Assembly (NCBI GenBank): GCA_949361645.1
Contig: OX442423.1
Coordinates: forward strand, 282,463 to 346,462
Direction: 5' to 3'
DNA: 64,000 nt
Source of the DNA: Spongilla lacustris
Lineage: Eukaryota; Porifera; Demospongiae; Spongillida; Spongillidae
Below, piece after piece: positions 31,410-56,693 of the stretch (the stretch's first letter is position 1; every line of letters begins with the position of its first letter). The notes beneath the pieces were generated by a model. It made no database searches. It was not told the origin of the DNA and saw only the letters and a program-made list of their open reading frames with translations. The translations under genes and the position numbers were made by a program.

Positions 31410-32675
31410 ACACATCTGATGCAGCTAGCCCGACTTAGTTTAAGTCGTGGAGGCCTAGGGCTTCGTCGCCTTTCCCTTCACTCACCAGCTGCTTACAGAG
31501 CTTCTGTAATTGCTTCTGATTATAGCTCTCCACATAGCAAACATCTACTGCTCTCTATTGACTTGTTCAATGGATCTGTATCTGCTATCAATGCTCTCAC
31601 CGCTATTACCACAGTCACAACCTCTAAGCTAACTCAGAAGATGATAGGGCTTGCTTGCCTCGCTCATCAACTTGGCTATCTGTCACATCTTCCCCAAAGC
31701 TTAGCCTTCATCTTGATCCCTCTGAGCTTCAAGTTGCCATTAAGTGGCGGTTAGGCCTTCCTGTGAGTGAAGGTCAGCTCTGTCCTCAATGCATGTCCCT
31801 TCTTTGCACCACTTCGGTCACCATGCTATGTTGTGCAAAAATGGCCCTGGTGTGCATGCTGATGTGCATGCTGGTGTGCATGCTGGTGTGCACGGTTTCT
31901 CACCACAACAGAATCCAAGACACCCTCATTGAGTTTTGTCAACGTGCATGCTTGGGTACACAACCTGACGCTGGAACCAGCTTGGGTAATGAAGCACGGG
32001 CAAACACATCCTGCCGATATCCTCATCCCTAACTGGGAGTTGGGCAAACCTGCAGCAATGGATCTTTGTATCACATCCCAGGTTATTATGAAACCCTTCA
32101 AGTAGCATGTGTGATGCCAAGTGCAGCAGCAATGTGGGCAGAAGAGAGGAAGCATCAGAGTAATGACGAGAAGTGTAGAGAGCTAAGGTGGGTTTGCATC
32201 CCTTTGGTGGTAGAGTCTTTTTTTTTTTTCCATTTGTCAGTAATTTTGTCAGCAAGGAGTTATATGAAACATTCTGCTTCTTGTCCCTAAACTTCACCAA
32301 CAGATACAACTAGCTATAGTGGTCGAAATGAAGCACGCTGTGCATCTGCTGCGTCACTGTATTTCCTCTTCAGCTGAATTATAATCATAATAATTATTAT
32401 TATAAGAACAATATAATATTGCAAATGACCACAAGTGCAATGAGCTAGGTTGGGTTTGTATCCCCCTTGCTGTAGAACATTATGGGTGCTGGGGATCGGA
32501 AGCCAAGCAAACACTATCCCGACTTGGATCACATTTAGCTTCTCAGCTGTGTTATTCCAAATCCCAGGCTATCACCTGACTCTATGGCAGCCTTAGCATA
32601 ACTCTGGTGAGGGCAAATGCTAGAGCTCTGCTAGCAAGGTGTGCAGGCTGTAATGGTGGTCCAGGCGATGATGTA
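31410..32675 (+). mobile_element. Degenerate non-LTR retrotransposon 3' fragment, copy A
   Basis: Broken frames read LARLSLSRGGLGLRRLSLHS and, after frame changes, SLHLDPSELQVAIKWRLGLP, then LCPQC and EFCQRACLG. I recognise this as the region C-terminal to the reverse transcriptase in some invertebrate non-LTR elements. Frameshifts and stops make it a relic. From about 32476 the 3' part is matched in inverted orientation by copy B. Confidence 0.65.
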
Positions 32676-32984
32676 ATATTATTTGTAAAGTCAATAAAGT
32701 GTACCCGGTATTATAGATAAATGTGTGACCAACTTTAAAATCTGTTCAAACACCCTATATTAACCTTTTTTTCTCACATTTGGAAGCTTTTTTAATCAAA
32801 CTAATCCCTCTGTTTTTTGATCAAAATAATCCCTCTGTTGAGAAAAAGTGCTTCGCAAAATTGGACTCAACTAACTATAACACATGGTTAAATCATACGT
32901 AATTACATAATATAACATCACAATACATACACAGAATTATATAACAATGCATACATTAAGATACATAAGTGTGAAAAATGACTT

Positions 32985-33725
32985 ATATTGCCTGGACCAC
33001 CATTATAGCCAGCTGCACACCTTGCTAGCAGAGCTCTAGCATTTTAAGTCTCCCATAGAGTCGGGTGATAGCCTGGGATTTGGACAACGCAGCTGAGAAG
33101 CTAAATCAAAGTCGGGATAGCTAGCTATTGGCTTCCGATCCCCAAAACCCATAATGTAATTATATAATTATAATAACAATTATTACAATAATACACTTGT
33201 ATACCAAGCACACACATATCATATTCAGTCCACCATACATTTCACTTATAGTGGTGGACTTAGGCTGCCTCAGCCCAGTGGCCAGCCATCCAGCAAGCCT
33301 AGATAAACTACGTTGAGCTTCTGGTCCCCCCACATCCAGACTTTACCACCAGAGGGATGCAAGCCCAGCCTAACTCTCTACACTTCTCATCATGACTGTG
33401 GTGCTTCCTCTCTTCTGCTTGCATTTAGCGCTGGTGATCCTGCCATCACACATGCTACTTGAAGTGTTTCGTAACGAAGCAGAGATGTGATGCAGAGGTC
33501 AACTGTGCAGGTTTTAATTCCCTATTTTCAATTATGGATAAGGATATTGGCAGGTCATGTTTGCAGTGCTTCATGACCCAGGCTGCTTCCGGCTTCAAGC
33601 TGTGCATGCACCCAAACATGCACGCGGTTGACAAAGCAGGACGCCCTCTGTATGCTGTTGTGGCAGCCACTGGCAGGGAACCACGTGACGTCTGTAACGT
33701 TTTTGCATGGCATATCATGGTGACC
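32985..33725 (-). mobile_element. Degenerate non-LTR retrotransposon 3' fragment, copy B
   Basis: Read on the minus strand, 33725 to 32985 follows copy A over about 31920-32675: GTTTTGTCAACG versus CTTTGTCAACCG, TTCAAGTAGCATGTGTGATG, AAGCAGAAGAGAGGAAGC and GGGGATCGGAAGCCAA. The two copies face each other tail to tail with about 310 bp between. Confidence 0.65.
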
Positions 33726-34086
33726 AAAATATATGATTGATTGATTTTTTATGCTAGTGAAATGAATTTGTCGTACTAGTATCAGTAGTATGTATTCTTC
33801 AACCGTTTAACTTCTGCCGTCTGATTCAAGTCATCTACCGGTACCATTGACAGGACTTGTGCTTCCGTATGCCACGGCCATCATTTCTCTACGCTAAATG
33901 GTATTCTTTATTTCAGCTAGGGAATCTGGAAACCGAAAGGAAAGTCTATCTAGGAGAGGTTAATTTCATTCCTAGCAGCGCGCGCCTCACATACGTACGT
34001 CTTGAATATATATATATACTTGCTGCGCTCATTACGTATCTTCGTACGGCTAAAAGCACAGCAATTCCTCTCCGACGAGAGAGTTT
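33726..34086. promoter_or_regulatory. Presumed 5' leader and promoter of the P5B ATPase gene
   Basis: Unique sequence between retroelement copy B and the ATPase start codon. A (TA)n run lies at 34008-34017. No specific element can be assigned; the role is inferred from position. Confidence 0.4.
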
Positions 34087-47239
<13,153 letters not shown>

Positions 47240-47318
47240 TTGTGATTTTAATGATTTTTTATTTTGTTTTTATATGTGTTCTTAAATATGCGTTATGGTT
47301 GTCGAATTCTACTGATGT

Positions 47319-47324
47319 AATAAA
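47319..47324 (+). terminator. Candidate polyadenylation signal of the P5B ATPase gene
   Basis: AATAAA 80 bases after the stop codon; a compact 3' UTR consistent with the FoxN gene starting at 47793. Confidence 0.65.
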
Positions 47325-47792
47325 GAAAGATTTTACTCATGAAACATCACCATTGTATGAAGAGTTATAGTCATAGTAATTCTTTCCCTGTTAATTCTAA
47401 ACTGAAATTTGAACAGAAAAATTATAAAATGGAAGCTTTCATTTTGTGCTTGGCACTGATTTAGATTACTATATATACATGTATTTTGGGCCGGTTTGAG
47501 ATTACTTTTAAAAAGTAAAGAGGGCATTTGCAATTGCTAGCTTGAGTTTATACAGTAGATTTGTTCGTCATAGTCCAAAACATTAGGTACCTTCACATGC
47601 ATGCAGCTAATATAGAGTGAAGAACAAAAAAAGTCATCTTTGGATTCCACAAGTGCAAAAGCTTGCGTGTAAACGATTCGGCAGGGCAATTCAAGTCATG
47701 CGGCGCCCGCTGACGCTTAGCAGACGCGAACAAACCTATACTGTTTTATCCGTCGAATTATTGTATTCGACGCCACGCTAGCCCTAGCCATT
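47325..47792. other. Intergene between ATPase and FoxN genes
   Basis: Unique sequence of about 470 bp that must contain the promoter and 5' UTR of the forkhead gene. No repeats or recognisable ORF. Confidence 0.5.
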
Positions 47793-50511
47793 ATGCAGCA
47801 AGAAGGAACAAACGACGATCTTCCGGAAATAATGACCGAATCCCCCAGGGCAGAACGTTACCAGGGCGATCCTACACTTGAAACTGATTCGAGTATTTTA
47901 AACTGCACAATTTTGAACTCCGGAGTAAACAACGATACCGGACTTGAATTTGACGGAGAAAACTACAATTACCTGCTCGCACTGATGCAATGCGAAGAAC
48001 CTGGGATGAATGCACTTAACTGGGTGGTGGGTACGCCGGCCCCGATTCATCGTCCCATCTCTCCTGCTCAGACCAGCTCGCACCACCGACAGAGGATAAC
48101 TGTGTTTGCTACTCCAATCCAGTCTTCTGAGCAGAAATCATCTCCAAAGTGTACCGGCGACGCATCTGGCAGGTCTTTCATTTTGGACCCCGCCGAAATC
48201 GATCCTTGTTGCTCGACATATCGAAAGCCCAATTGTTCATACACTTGTCTGATAGGAATGGCTTTACAGGCGAGCAAGAACGGGTGTCTACCGGTGAACG
48301 AAATTTACAAGTTTATTGAGTAAGTTACATTTTCTATAACTCTTCTACGAGATGATAGTAATTATTATTACGGTTTTCTATATGTGGATTATTATTAACA
48401 TGAACATGTATGGATATTATGTCTTCATTGCAGGCGCGAGTATCCGTTCTTTAGAACTGCCCCCGAAGGTTGGAAGGTAACTATATTATCATTCCGGCAG
48501 CACGCACAGTTTTGTTTATTAAATCCGTTATCGACAAGGAAACGAGTCATCACGTGATCATTTTTCTTCCCATACTATAGAACTCTGTTAGACACAGCCT
48601 ATCCCTGAATCAATGTTTCCGCAAAGTGGAGCGGACAGATGGTTGGCAAGGGAAAAAAGGTTACTTTTGGGAGATCAATCCAGAGAGGAAGGGCACAGTA
48701 GAGAGAGAGATTGATAAATGGCTGAAAGATGAAGGCAGACATTTGATCGAGAACCCCAACGGCTTGTGCGCTCCACTAGACGTACCTTTTTCCAGTACGT
48801 TATGTACATTACATATCCGAGTGTCCCATAATTATCACAACCCTCGCCCATCTTTCCAGATGCCTTCCCTGTCAGTCTGCAGGCCCGCGTCCCCGTGATG
48901 CCTCCCTACCTACAGTCGCCGTGCACGCCCCAGCGTTCTTCGGTCACGAGCGCACTGGGTGGACTCGCGGGGCAGTGGCAGACTCCACAACAGCTAGCCC
49001 AACTCCAACACTTTGCTCAGCAGCTGCAGCAAGAGTGCGCGGAGAGGATGGCCCTCCTTCAGTCGCCTTCTGTCTCGTCCCCAAATCAATCGCTCACTTA
49101 TCCTAACAACAGCCACTGTTCTCGGAGCGCGGATGGTTCGACCTCTTCCTCTGGGGGCGCAGGTGCGTCCTCTCGTATTCTGTTCAACGTTGACGAGCCT
49201 CCGTCCCACTACGTGAGCAGCTTGGAGCGCTCAAACAGTAACCTCGAGGACTTGTCCAGCAACCTGTTTGATGGATTTGATGTCAGCAACTTTGATGAGG
49301 CAGAGAGCAGTTTCCACAGCTTCATTCTCTCAGATGATGTCACCTTCCACTCTGATGCAGACCAGGTCATTGCCATGTCTCCAGCAGCAGAGGTGGAGGT
49401 ATTGGCCATGAGTGGTGAAGGGGATTCCCCCACAATTGACAGATGTGACTCCACTTCGCATGTCAACAGTGACCTGTGTTCCGATCAGGGTGCTAACGTA
49501 CCTAGCCCTGATGCAGCTGAGCTGTCCCATAGCACCCCGCTCCTTGACCAGAAGGATGGCACAGGTCATTCCAAACCTTGCTCCAGTAAGGCCACCTCAA
49601 CTCTGAAGAAGGATGGTATCCACCGACCCTGTGCATGCAAGAGGCTCTTTGGCAGCAGACACCAGAGCAGCAGTAATGAGAAGGAGGGGGAGGAGGGGGA
49701 AGGTCATGCAATGGCTAATCTAGGTGCCCGCCTAAAACTCAAGACTTCACTGAGGAAGCATGTGACTCCAAAGAGGCTCCACCCACCCTACCGGCAGCCA
49801 AGCCACTTGGCAAAGTCATGTGTCTCTCCAAGGCATGGAGGGACTGGGGACACCATCATTGGAGAAATGGCAGCTACAGGTGAAGAGACAGAGGTGGCGC
49901 CTTCTTGGGGAGAGCCAGGCTTTCCAACCAAGATCTCCTTACCTTTGAACAGGTTTGATATGAGAAGCAACCTTCAGCCTATGCATGTAGACAAGCCACT
50001 ACATGGTGGTGATGCAAGCTGTGGGTATCAAGCTCAGCCAAATAATCCCACAAGTCTGTCCTACATGTTCCATGACCCGACTGACCTTGGTCAGATGTAC
50101 TGGAATGATAGCGACATAACCAGTCCACCTCTTGATGCGCTAACGGAGGAAGAACTGAAGGAACTCCAGAAGGACCTGTTCAATGACGACTTTTCTGTTG
50201 TGTTTGATAAGACAGATTCCTCCACAGGGAAGGAGGAGGAGGAGGAGGGTGTGTTGTCACAGGGACATTTGGACTGTGAGAAGAAGCTGTCAAGAGATGT
50301 TCTATTAAAAGCCTACTCTCCCTTGATGGATCCTAATGCTAGCTCTCTCATTGATGATACTCTGAATATGAGCAAAGGAACAGGATGTGAGCGCGCAATG
50401 GAGGATGATGTGGAGGGGATCAAGAAGATCACTGATGAGCTCCAGAGAGGGGCAGCCTTGTGTGGTCTGGGAGAACAGCCAACCATTAGTGAGAAGCCAC
50501 ACTCTATTTGA
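47793..50511 (+). CDS. Forkhead transcription factor, FoxN1/4 type, 4 exons
   Basis: Exons 47793-48319, 48434-48476, 48581-48794 and 48860-50511 join in phase to 2436 nt (811 aa). The forkhead domain (about residues 146-246) reads CSYTCLIGMALQASKNGCLP, NEIYKFIEREYPFFRTAPEG, WKNSVRHSLSLNQCFRKVE and KKGYFWEINPERKGTVEREI. The TAP(D/E)GWKNSVRH signature and YSCLIAMAL-like opening identify FoxN1/4 rather than other Fox classes. The usual RHNLSLNKCF is RHSLSLNQCF here; the Asn-to-Ser change sits in recognition helix 3. The long C-terminal region is rich in Ser, acidic residues and Gln, with a DALTEEELKELQKDLFNDDF acidic/hydrophobic patch near residue 688 that may be the activation domain. The intron inside the forkhead domain after GWK is phase 0. 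Confidence 0.92.
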
Positions 50512-50841
50512 CAGATAGCACCCACACAGACAGGTTACTTGTCCTTCCTCAGCACTTGTATGCAATCCACAATAATTATTATTATCTAACCTGTTATTGA
50601 AATATAACCTTGGTCACTGTGTAACAGATAGCACCCTCGTAGACACGGTTTTTAATTGTCCTACGTTTATGCAATGCACAATAATGATCTCACCTGTTAT
50701 ATAACCTCGGCATCCTTCAGGCCTGCTAACCTAGCCTCTGACATGTTCCTACAGCTTGCCTCTCTCCTCTCAGTTCAGGCGAATTTGGTAACTACGTTAA
50801 CCTTCATGTAAGGGCGTCAATGCGAGCCTCACAGCATTAAA

Positions 50842-50847
50842 AATAAA
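50842..50847 (+). terminator. Candidate polyadenylation signal of the FoxN gene
   Basis: AATAAATAAAT about 330 bases after the stop codon. It follows a diverged repeat of about 110 bp (GACAGATAGCACCC at 50511 and AACAGATAGCACCC at 50622). Confidence 0.5.
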
Positions 50848-50849
50848 TA

Positions 50850-51940
50850 AATCAAAATTTCATGTCTGTTTCATTTTTATATTAACAAATTCATTGTTAC
50901 ATCATACAGCACAAATAAATAAAATACACTAACTACAAAGTTATGTTTAGGAACTACATGTATAACCCTCCTGGATGATATATCTTAAGAGGAGAGACCG
51001 GGCATTGGCCCGCACTAGTGTTAAGTTCCTGTTTCATGTAATAATTTCGATAAAAACACATAAGTGACATATACATAGCAAGCAAGTTTCATTAAAAAGT
51101 CGTTATTATGATACTATCCTAGTAATATTACGTTTATTAACATCTATGCCCAGACATACAACAAATCAATAAGATGGGGGCATTATCCAGGCCAGGATGG
51201 GTGTATATATACGATACATTGTTATATCAATTTTAATATCATAACGTATAGCATGCTGCACTGTGCTTGTTTGTACATGTACTTCCATTGAGGCGTCTAT
51301 GAGGTACAATAATGATATCGCGTGTGAGCTGTGTATGAATGCAATGTAGAGTCACACATTAATAGCAAGAAGCCCACCTCCTCTGATGCCCCTTTTACTG
51401 TCTATGAGAAATTTGATCACCATTGCTGATGCAACGCACGTCACGTCATCACCTGACGTCACCGCGTCTTACATCACTATGCATGTTACTATTTATGTAT
51501 ACGTTGCTATAAATATGTACACGTGAGCATAGTATTGTACCCACACGCGGTTGCTATTTATAGCAACATACATAACAATGCATGCAGTGACGTCGTGATG
51601 ACGTGCGCGCGTCGAATATGTGGGCGTATAAACAGAAAACGTCGAAAGCTTAAAGACGTAGACAGGGGCGTATAAACGTCACGTGCGCGCTCAAAATCAT
51701 ATGTTAATGGTTTGGATCTTTTGGCGCAAAGAAGATATTGCAAGTGGATGAAGATGTTTTTCCTGACCCATACGGCATTGTATAACAAAATGGCCAGATT
51801 TACAATTCGGCGATTATTGTTATCTGCTTCTTCCATGTGCATGTTTGGACGCGCACGTACATGACGTAAGTCGTAACGGCGCTGATTTTGTTTATACGCC
51901 CATATATTTATTTGTTTATACGCCTACAATGGAAAAGGGT
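50850..51940. other. Intergenic sequence, no gene
   Basis: AT-rich unique sequence with scattered CACGTG and TGACGTCA-like motifs at 51410-51690. Several short repeats of ATACGCC / GGCGTATAAAC occur at 51620-51930. No coding support. Confidence 0.5.
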
Positions 51941-51944
51941 TACA

Positions 51945-52635
51945 CATGGGAAAGTTTCCGAGAAAAGAGACCTAGCGCATATTATTAAAAAAAAAAAAAA
52001 AACAACAAAACATTATAAAAATGCATTACGTTTGAATTGCTATAACTTCCTAACGGTTAAGACTATCAACTTTCTATAGCTATTTTCAGCACTTCATACT
52101 AGACCATTTCTCTATAGACGATAGTAAAATATATTTTGGGATCTTGAACATGCTCCATGCCAGTATCGCGACGTCCGATACGGCGATACCCCATAACTTT
52201 CGGCAGGAGTACTCAAATCGCTCCAAATTCGGTTTGTAAGTAGAGAGGTCCTGTACCTATTGATTTGTTCTGTTCGTTAATTTTTTATATCATCCGTTAC
52301 GGAAATACAATTGAACAAACTTAGTGCACTTTTCCCCGCTCGATTCGCGCCAATGATTATATGGGGGAGGTGGTGATTACATATATATCATTGGCGCGGG
52401 AAAAAGTGCACGTAGTTTGTTCAACTGTATCTCTGTAACGGATGAATAAAATGGAGCAAGTGCATGACCCCAAAATATATTTTACCATAGAGAAATGGTG
52501 TAGTATGAAGTGCCGAAAATGAGAAGCTGATAGCGTTAACCGTTCGGAAGTTATAGCAATTCAAACGTAATGCATTTATATATATATATTTTATAATATG
52601 CGCTTAGGTCCGTTTTCTCGAAAACTTTCCGATAT
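51945..52635. mobile_element. Fold-back element with long imperfect inverted repeats
   Basis: The left arm (about 51945-52365) and right arm (about 52372-52632) are imperfect reverse complements over at least 250 bp. Shared blocks include AATGCATTACGTTTGAATTG, CTATAACTTCC, ACTTCATACTA, CATTTCTCTAT, AAAATATATTTTGGG, TCATCCGTTAC and GCGCCAATGAT. The left arm has an extra insert of about 120 bp. No protein is encoded, so it is probably a fold-back/MITE-type element or an inverted duplication. Confidence 0.75.
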
Positions 52636-53703
52636 ACACGCCGTTATATAAACATCTACATCGATATCGTCATATCATATAGTGTAGGTACTTGAACATT
52701 TAACGTACGCGTACCAAAAAATGATGATCTAATAACGCGATGAAAATTGTGACTGGAATTGTCTATTGAAGGTGTGCACCGTGCGGGAAAAAAAGCTCGT
52801 TTGTGTTTGTTTATCTGCAATTTTGAACTCAGCTGTGTTCCTATGGTAGTTGAGTAAGTGTACTATGAATTGATACTGTTGAAACAGATCGTATTTTCCT
52901 CGTCTAGTTACCTACGCACATTGAAAAATAGGTACTTTTTAGACATTGAACATTTTCTGCATATGTTAAGAGGCAGGGAAAAAAACGTTTTCAACACTTA
53001 GGAAGGGTCATAATCTAGCTGCCTTTAAAATGGTATCAACTTTGGTTGATGCGCAAGGGGTCATACGATGGGATGTGTCTATTCGTTTGATACTGGCGTC
53101 AGGTACACCCTTATTATATGAAAAGATCAATATGCTTTAAGAAGTGTTTTCTGCATTTGAATTTATGCTTTAACAAAAAGCAGCATCGTTCTTTCAACCG
53201 CTAAGGTTCTATGTCGAGCGATTCTAATTAAAAAGCACCTAATCCTTTGAGAGGCAGAAATTTTGACTTTAGTTACATGTAGCTTGAGCACTAGAAGACA
53301 AGGCATTAATTTTTCGTAACTCTTGGATGATGCGCAAGGCTTGTTTATTGGTGGTCTGGTCCCCAGACCAATATAGTGCACATGAGAGCTCGGTGGAATA
53401 GGTTTAAAATTTGATTACCAAATTGCATTTTAAATTTAAGATGAAGACTGCAGCTGATTTGAAGAAGTGTATTGATATTTTCTAGAGTGACATCAGTGAA
53501 AATAATACCCTACAGGTGTCAATGATAAGGACTAAAGGATTGGTAATGTACATAAATATCAATTTGACAAACAAGAACACCACCCAAACAGCCAAAATGG
53601 TTGCACTTTGATTCAGGAAATAGAATCAATGTAAATGCAATACAAAGGACCTCAATTCAGATTTCCTAACAGCAATGGCTACATTGAAGAAGAATCTAAC
53701 ATC
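52636..53703. other. Intergenic sequence, no gene
   Basis: AT-rich unique sequence with no clear ORF or array. The last 300 bases have the codon-like texture of the degenerate ORF annotated further on, but stops are frequent. Confidence 0.45.
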
Positions 53704-53856
<153 letters not shown>

Positions 53857-54936
53857 GACAGAAGAAGACCCAGCAATTTGTTATCCCCGCTGTCTACAGA
53901 ACCAAGAAGTGGTTTTAAGTGCATGTACATGATTATGTGCAAGTACATGTACACGATTATTACTGAAGCAGATGTCAATATCAAAGAGAGTAATTAAACA
54001 AAGGCTTCAAATTCTTTTGCACAGAAATGAACAGAATCATAAGCTGAAGCAACTAATGACTGATTTGCTTCTATCAGAATGAAGTCAATTAGTAGAAACA
54101 GATGAACTAAAATGCATTACTAGTAAAGATGTGGAAAAAGCAATACAGCATGTCGCATTACTGTCTTGAATGTATAAACTTGCAGTGCTTGCCACACTAT
54201 CAGAGCTGTTCTTAAATAACTATTTTTATGATCAGCATAGCAAAAGGATCTAAGAAACAATGCAACCACTAGCTTGCATGGTATTATAGGTAAATTGGTA
54301 ACTGGTCCATGGATGCAACAACTGCATGTATGCAAATCAAAAGATCGCGATAGCATCACATATGATAAGTCTTAGACCTGAATGGGAAAGTTACAAGTAA
54401 AATTATCAAAACCTCTTAATTACTTTTCTAACAAAACTGAAGATGATATTGTAAATTAAAACAATTAAGGTATAGAAACACATAAAGAATATGCTGCCAA
54501 GCTGCATTCCAAAAAACAGTACAAAAGAAGTTAAACAGTGTTGCGCAGAGGGCAAATCTGAGTTGTCTGTAGACTTTTCAGACCTAACTGATGACCAGAT
54601 GATGGCTATATAGGGTGTGTAAGCGGTTATCAGGTTATTCGGGTTATTTGGATATTCGCAAAAACCTATCCGTTCGAATAGTAATTTAGCATTACTCGGA
54701 AAAATCGATTATTGGATTTGTTCTATTCGAAATAACCGGTTTTTGAATCTCCATTCGGAGGTACTTAGGTATTCGTCGTCCGCATCGACAATTCGCGCAT
54801 TATTCGAATACATTTTTATGACGATATCCGGATACGCGTTTACGATATTACATGTACGACAATAATTACTTCTAATTTAAAGTTATAACGTCACTGTTGT
54901 TACTATAAATATATACGTGGGGACGAGATCAAGAAA

Positions 54937-55203
54937 TACCGTAGAGTACCGCGATATATCCCCCCCCCCCCTCCGCCCCCACCAAAAAAAAACGGTCCGT
55001 ATTTAAACAAGCGAATCTTCGTACTCGTTAACGCTTCCGCGCACCTGTTTCTAAATTCCAGGAAAGAACTGGTACTCCAACAGGATTTTAAAGAATAGCA
55101 TGCAGCTGCGTTCATGATTACGTCGATACGCTCGTTTAAACACGGGCCATTTTTTTTTGGTGGGGGCGGAGGGGGGGGGGATATATCGCGGTACTCTACG
55201 GTA
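54937..55203. mobile_element. Nested inverted-repeat element inside the hAT-like transposon
   Basis: Arms of about 75 bp (54937-55013 and 55131-55203) are near-perfect reverse complements: TACCGTAGAGTACCGCGATA plus a C/G run plus TCCGCCCCCACC plus A-run plus GTTTAAAC-like ends. The loop is about 120 bp. It looks like a younger MITE inserted in the hAT-like element. Confidence 0.75.
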
Positions 55204-55594
55204 CATGTATTACGGGATGTAATTCGAACTACATGTAGCCTGATGAGATCTCCCACTTCAGGTGTCATGACGACGGACAGCTCCAGCTACAAATTAAAGT
55301 CAGTTCGCTTAGTGTATTTTGAACCAGCTGGCTTCTTGCATCAATCTCTCTGAGCTGATATTGCCGCGATCGTACTAAGGCCTACTTAGTTACTAGTATT
55401 TTCAAAACTCGCGATGGTGACATGGAGGCTGCATGGCTGGTGGTGCGTAAACGTCATCTGTGGTTCTATTCTGTTGGTATCAAGTGCGATGTAACTGTAG
55501 GTACTGGTATAGCTCAGCGTGGCCACACTAACTTAGTTCGGGACACGCCCAACTAGGTATATGTGGTTAGGCCAAGCGATTTAGGCCTATGTAG

Positions 55595-55860
55595 GTAGCT
55601 GTGGTTGTGTGCTGAGTGCATCTGGTGTGATGTGGGTAGCTGTGGATGCATGCTGAGGGTACTGATCTGGTGTAATGTGGTTAGTTGTACATGTAGTAGG
55701 GTGTCTGAGGTAGCTATGGTTGTGTGCATCTGGTGTGATGGGGGTAGGTGTGTTTGTGTGCTGAGGGCATCTGGTGTGATGGGGGTAGGTGTGTTTGTGT
55801 GCTGAGCGTATCTGGTGTGATGTGGGTAGCTGTAGGAGGGTTTCTGGTGTGATGTGTACA
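55595..55860. repeat. Imperfect minisatellite TCTGGTGTGATGTGGGTAGC
   Basis: About eight diverged copies of a 30-40 bp unit within the hAT-like element. Confidence 0.8.
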
Positions 55861-56693
55861 TTTAGGTGGCTCAATGAGCAGAAAACCTGAATAACCTAGG
55901 TATTCGGCTGGCAAATTGTCAAAACCTATTCGGAAAAATCGATTTTCTTTTTTCAAGTATTCGGAAAAATCGATTTTCAGATCCAGAAAAACCTGAAAAA
56001 TCGATTAGTGTTTTAAAAGTATTCGGAAAAATCGATTTTCATTATTCAGGGGAGGTTACACACCCTATGGCTATAGTACTTCTGAAAATGGACTGTACTC
56101 AGTGTGAACACTTGTGGTTTGGTAGCCAGCAGGACAAAGGTCATGTTATCAATGTAAAATACTTCAGAAAGTCAACAACATCTAAAGTTACAGTTACCTA
56201 ATGGAAATACGAAGAAACTGAGGAAAAAGGAGAAGACGTTAAAATGATATTGATTGATTTTGAAGTACACTATATTACTGGTGATCTACAGATCAACGAA
56301 CCTACTATATTTTAGTAATTAGAAATGTGTACTCAATATGATAGTAATGTTTGGCTTCATAACTATTTGTTTTACAACAACTGTAGCAAAAAAAAGTCAA
56401 ACCGTCACAATTTTTTCTTCCCTCTCGCATATCACACCGCGTACATGCCAAAATGTGTGTTTGAAATGCCGCAACTTCTGAAATACTGCACCTATAAATA
56501 CAAATTAGGTATCTTTTTAATGCACATATTTTCCTCTTTCATTTGATATTAAAATCGCCGCATTTGATGCGATTTGAAAAAATTGTTCAAGTACCTATAT
56601 AGTGCCACTCAATTATTACATGTACAGAAGTGATTTTATATTACATAGACCATAGAATATCTATGCATAGACGAACAATAGACGAAACATATA

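Larger units (their letters stand above)
54611..56067. mobile_element. Non-autonomous hAT-like DNA transposon (1457 bp)
   Basis: Ends TAGGGTGTGTAA and TTACACACCCTA are perfect 12-bp inverted repeats flanked by an exact 8-bp direct repeat TGGCTATA (54603-54610 and 56068-56075). An 8-bp target duplication and a terminus fitting YARNG are hallmarks of hAT elements. The interior holds repeated ATTCGGAAAAATCGATT-type motifs, a minisatellite and a nested inverted repeat, but no transposase. Confidence 0.88.
54539..56315 (+). pseudogene. Broken ORF interrupted by a hAT-type element
   Basis: A reading frame (…DFSDLTDDQMMAI) enters the transposon at 54610 and continues in the same frame after the second target-site copy at 56076 (VLLKMDCTQCEHLWFG…), ending at TAG 56313-56315. 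An in-frame TAA at 56199-56201 shows it was already broken or has decayed since. The frame contains a CxxC (CTQC). Upstream to about 53400 similar codon-like but stop-ridden sequence continues, so the parent was larger, possibly a transposon-encoded protein. Family not identified. Confidence 0.6.

Noticed and set aside
55505..55545. Possible tRNA-like TATAGCTCAGCGTGG
   Set aside because: No complete cloverleaf, acceptor stem or T-loop could be drawn around it.
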